DNA of 64,000 nucleotides from contig NC_079886.1 of assembly GCF_029227915.1 (NCBI RefSeq), positions 28,684,501 to 28,748,500 of the forward strand, in the 5' to 3' direction. The stretch comes from Hydractinia symbiolongicarpus (lineage: Eukaryota > Cnidaria > Hydrozoa > Anthoathecata > Hydractiniidae). The position numbers and the translations under genes were made by a program. The notes beneath the pieces were generated by a model, which was not told the origin of the DNA, ran no database searches, and saw only the letters and a list, made by a program, of their open reading frames with translations. Position 1 is the stretch's first letter. Every line of letters begins with the position of its first letter. This document shows, in pieces, positions 63,798 to 64,000 of the stretch.

Positions 63798-64000
63798 GTT
63801 TTCGTTTGCCGGAGATTAAACTCCTTTTATTCAGCGTCTCATCAAGAATGAAATCGTTTTTGAAAACTACAAGTCTTATGCGTTTTAGTGGTAAAAAATT
63901 AATTTAAAAAATCGTTCGGGAAATGAGTTTACTCCCAGTTTACTTTCTTTCTATACATTCGACTATACGGGTCAAGCCCGGGATTTACGAGAACTCCCGG

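Larger units (their letters stand above)
32791..64000 (+). repeat. 203-bp satellite array, forward orientation
   Basis: About 157 head-to-tail monomers (about 132 full and 25 short), all in the opposite orientation to the left arm, with the same landmarks as reverse complements. The first 1.3 kb (GTGTCATGCG monomer, TTTGCTTACTTTTG monomer, short monomer, ATCAAGAATG monomer, ACTCCCAGTTTAC monomer, then CTTATATTCAGCG) follows the order found in reverse at about 24.0-22.9 kb. Zone 61,131-62,640 is irregular; one monomer there has an extra deletion at about 62,430 (GGATTTACGCGCGGG). I found no gene or insertion in this stretch. Confidence 0.96.

Noticed and set aside
184-63907. Dozens of similar 64-109-codon open frames (NEFTP...FDYTG...GFRLP...SGEKII type) as a gene family
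   Set aside because: They track the satellite monomer on one strand and flip strand at 32,790 with it. The monomer is 203 bp, so frames break at each boundary, and the 29-bp deletion shifts the frame. Class differences often change amino acids. No signal, domain or ribosome-entry context was seen. A synonymous/non-synonymous test over all monomers would settle it.
1-64000. CRISPR array
   Set aside because: The repeats are contiguous 203-bp units without unique spacers, and no cas-like genes are present.

Overview
The window is almost entirely one satellite DNA. A monomer of about 203 bp is repeated head to tail roughly 318 times (about 161 copies on the left, 157 on the right, estimated from spacing). 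It contains no intact protein gene, and I recognise no rRNA, tRNA or other RNA gene. The only non-satellite sequence is a 397-bp insert at 7188-7584, which looks like the 5'-truncated 3' end of a non-LTR (LINE-type) retrotransposon. The satellite, its higher-order repeats (HORs) and the LINE tail point to eukaryotic heterochromatin. The style of the LINE C-terminus fits an invertebrate animal, with cnidarians a reasonable but unproven guess.

Layout. I call 'forward' the direction in which the monomer reads on the + strand in the right half. From 1 to about 32,790 every monomer is reversed; from about 32,791 to the end every monomer is forward. The polarity switch is abrupt, with no spacer. 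1-7187: reversed array with a 1,624-bp 8-monomer tandem duplication and 1,015-bp 5-monomer units. 7188-7588: LINE insert. 7589-16,800: reversed array that partly repeats the first 7 kb. 16,800-30,100: reversed array in which a 174-bp monomer lacking 29 bp appears, built into 4-, 9- and 14-monomer patterns, then a 9-monomer HOR of about 1,796 bp in three copies (23,341-28,727). 30,100-32,790: mostly dimer and trimer patterns. 32,791-40,500: forward array with mixed short HORs. 40,522-60,908: three copies of a very large HOR, 6,931, 6,728 and 6,728 bp. The 6,728-bp form equals 28 full monomers plus 6 short ones (34-mer). 60,909-64,000: a partial fourth HOR start, then irregular monomers and a 579-bp trimer repeat.

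Monomer anatomy. Most full-length monomers carry two strong dyads: an AT-rich inverted repeat (10-bp arms, 2-bp spacer) and a GC-rich hairpin (10-bp stem with one mismatch, 5-base loop). The 29-bp deletion in the short class removes the GC-rich hairpin almost exactly. About 35 short monomers occur, all after 16.8 kb. Recurrent open frames of 64-109 codons are by-products of the repeat and are not annotated as genes. The array has evolved by unequal exchange and block amplification, and several events can be ordered relative to each other from the sequence.
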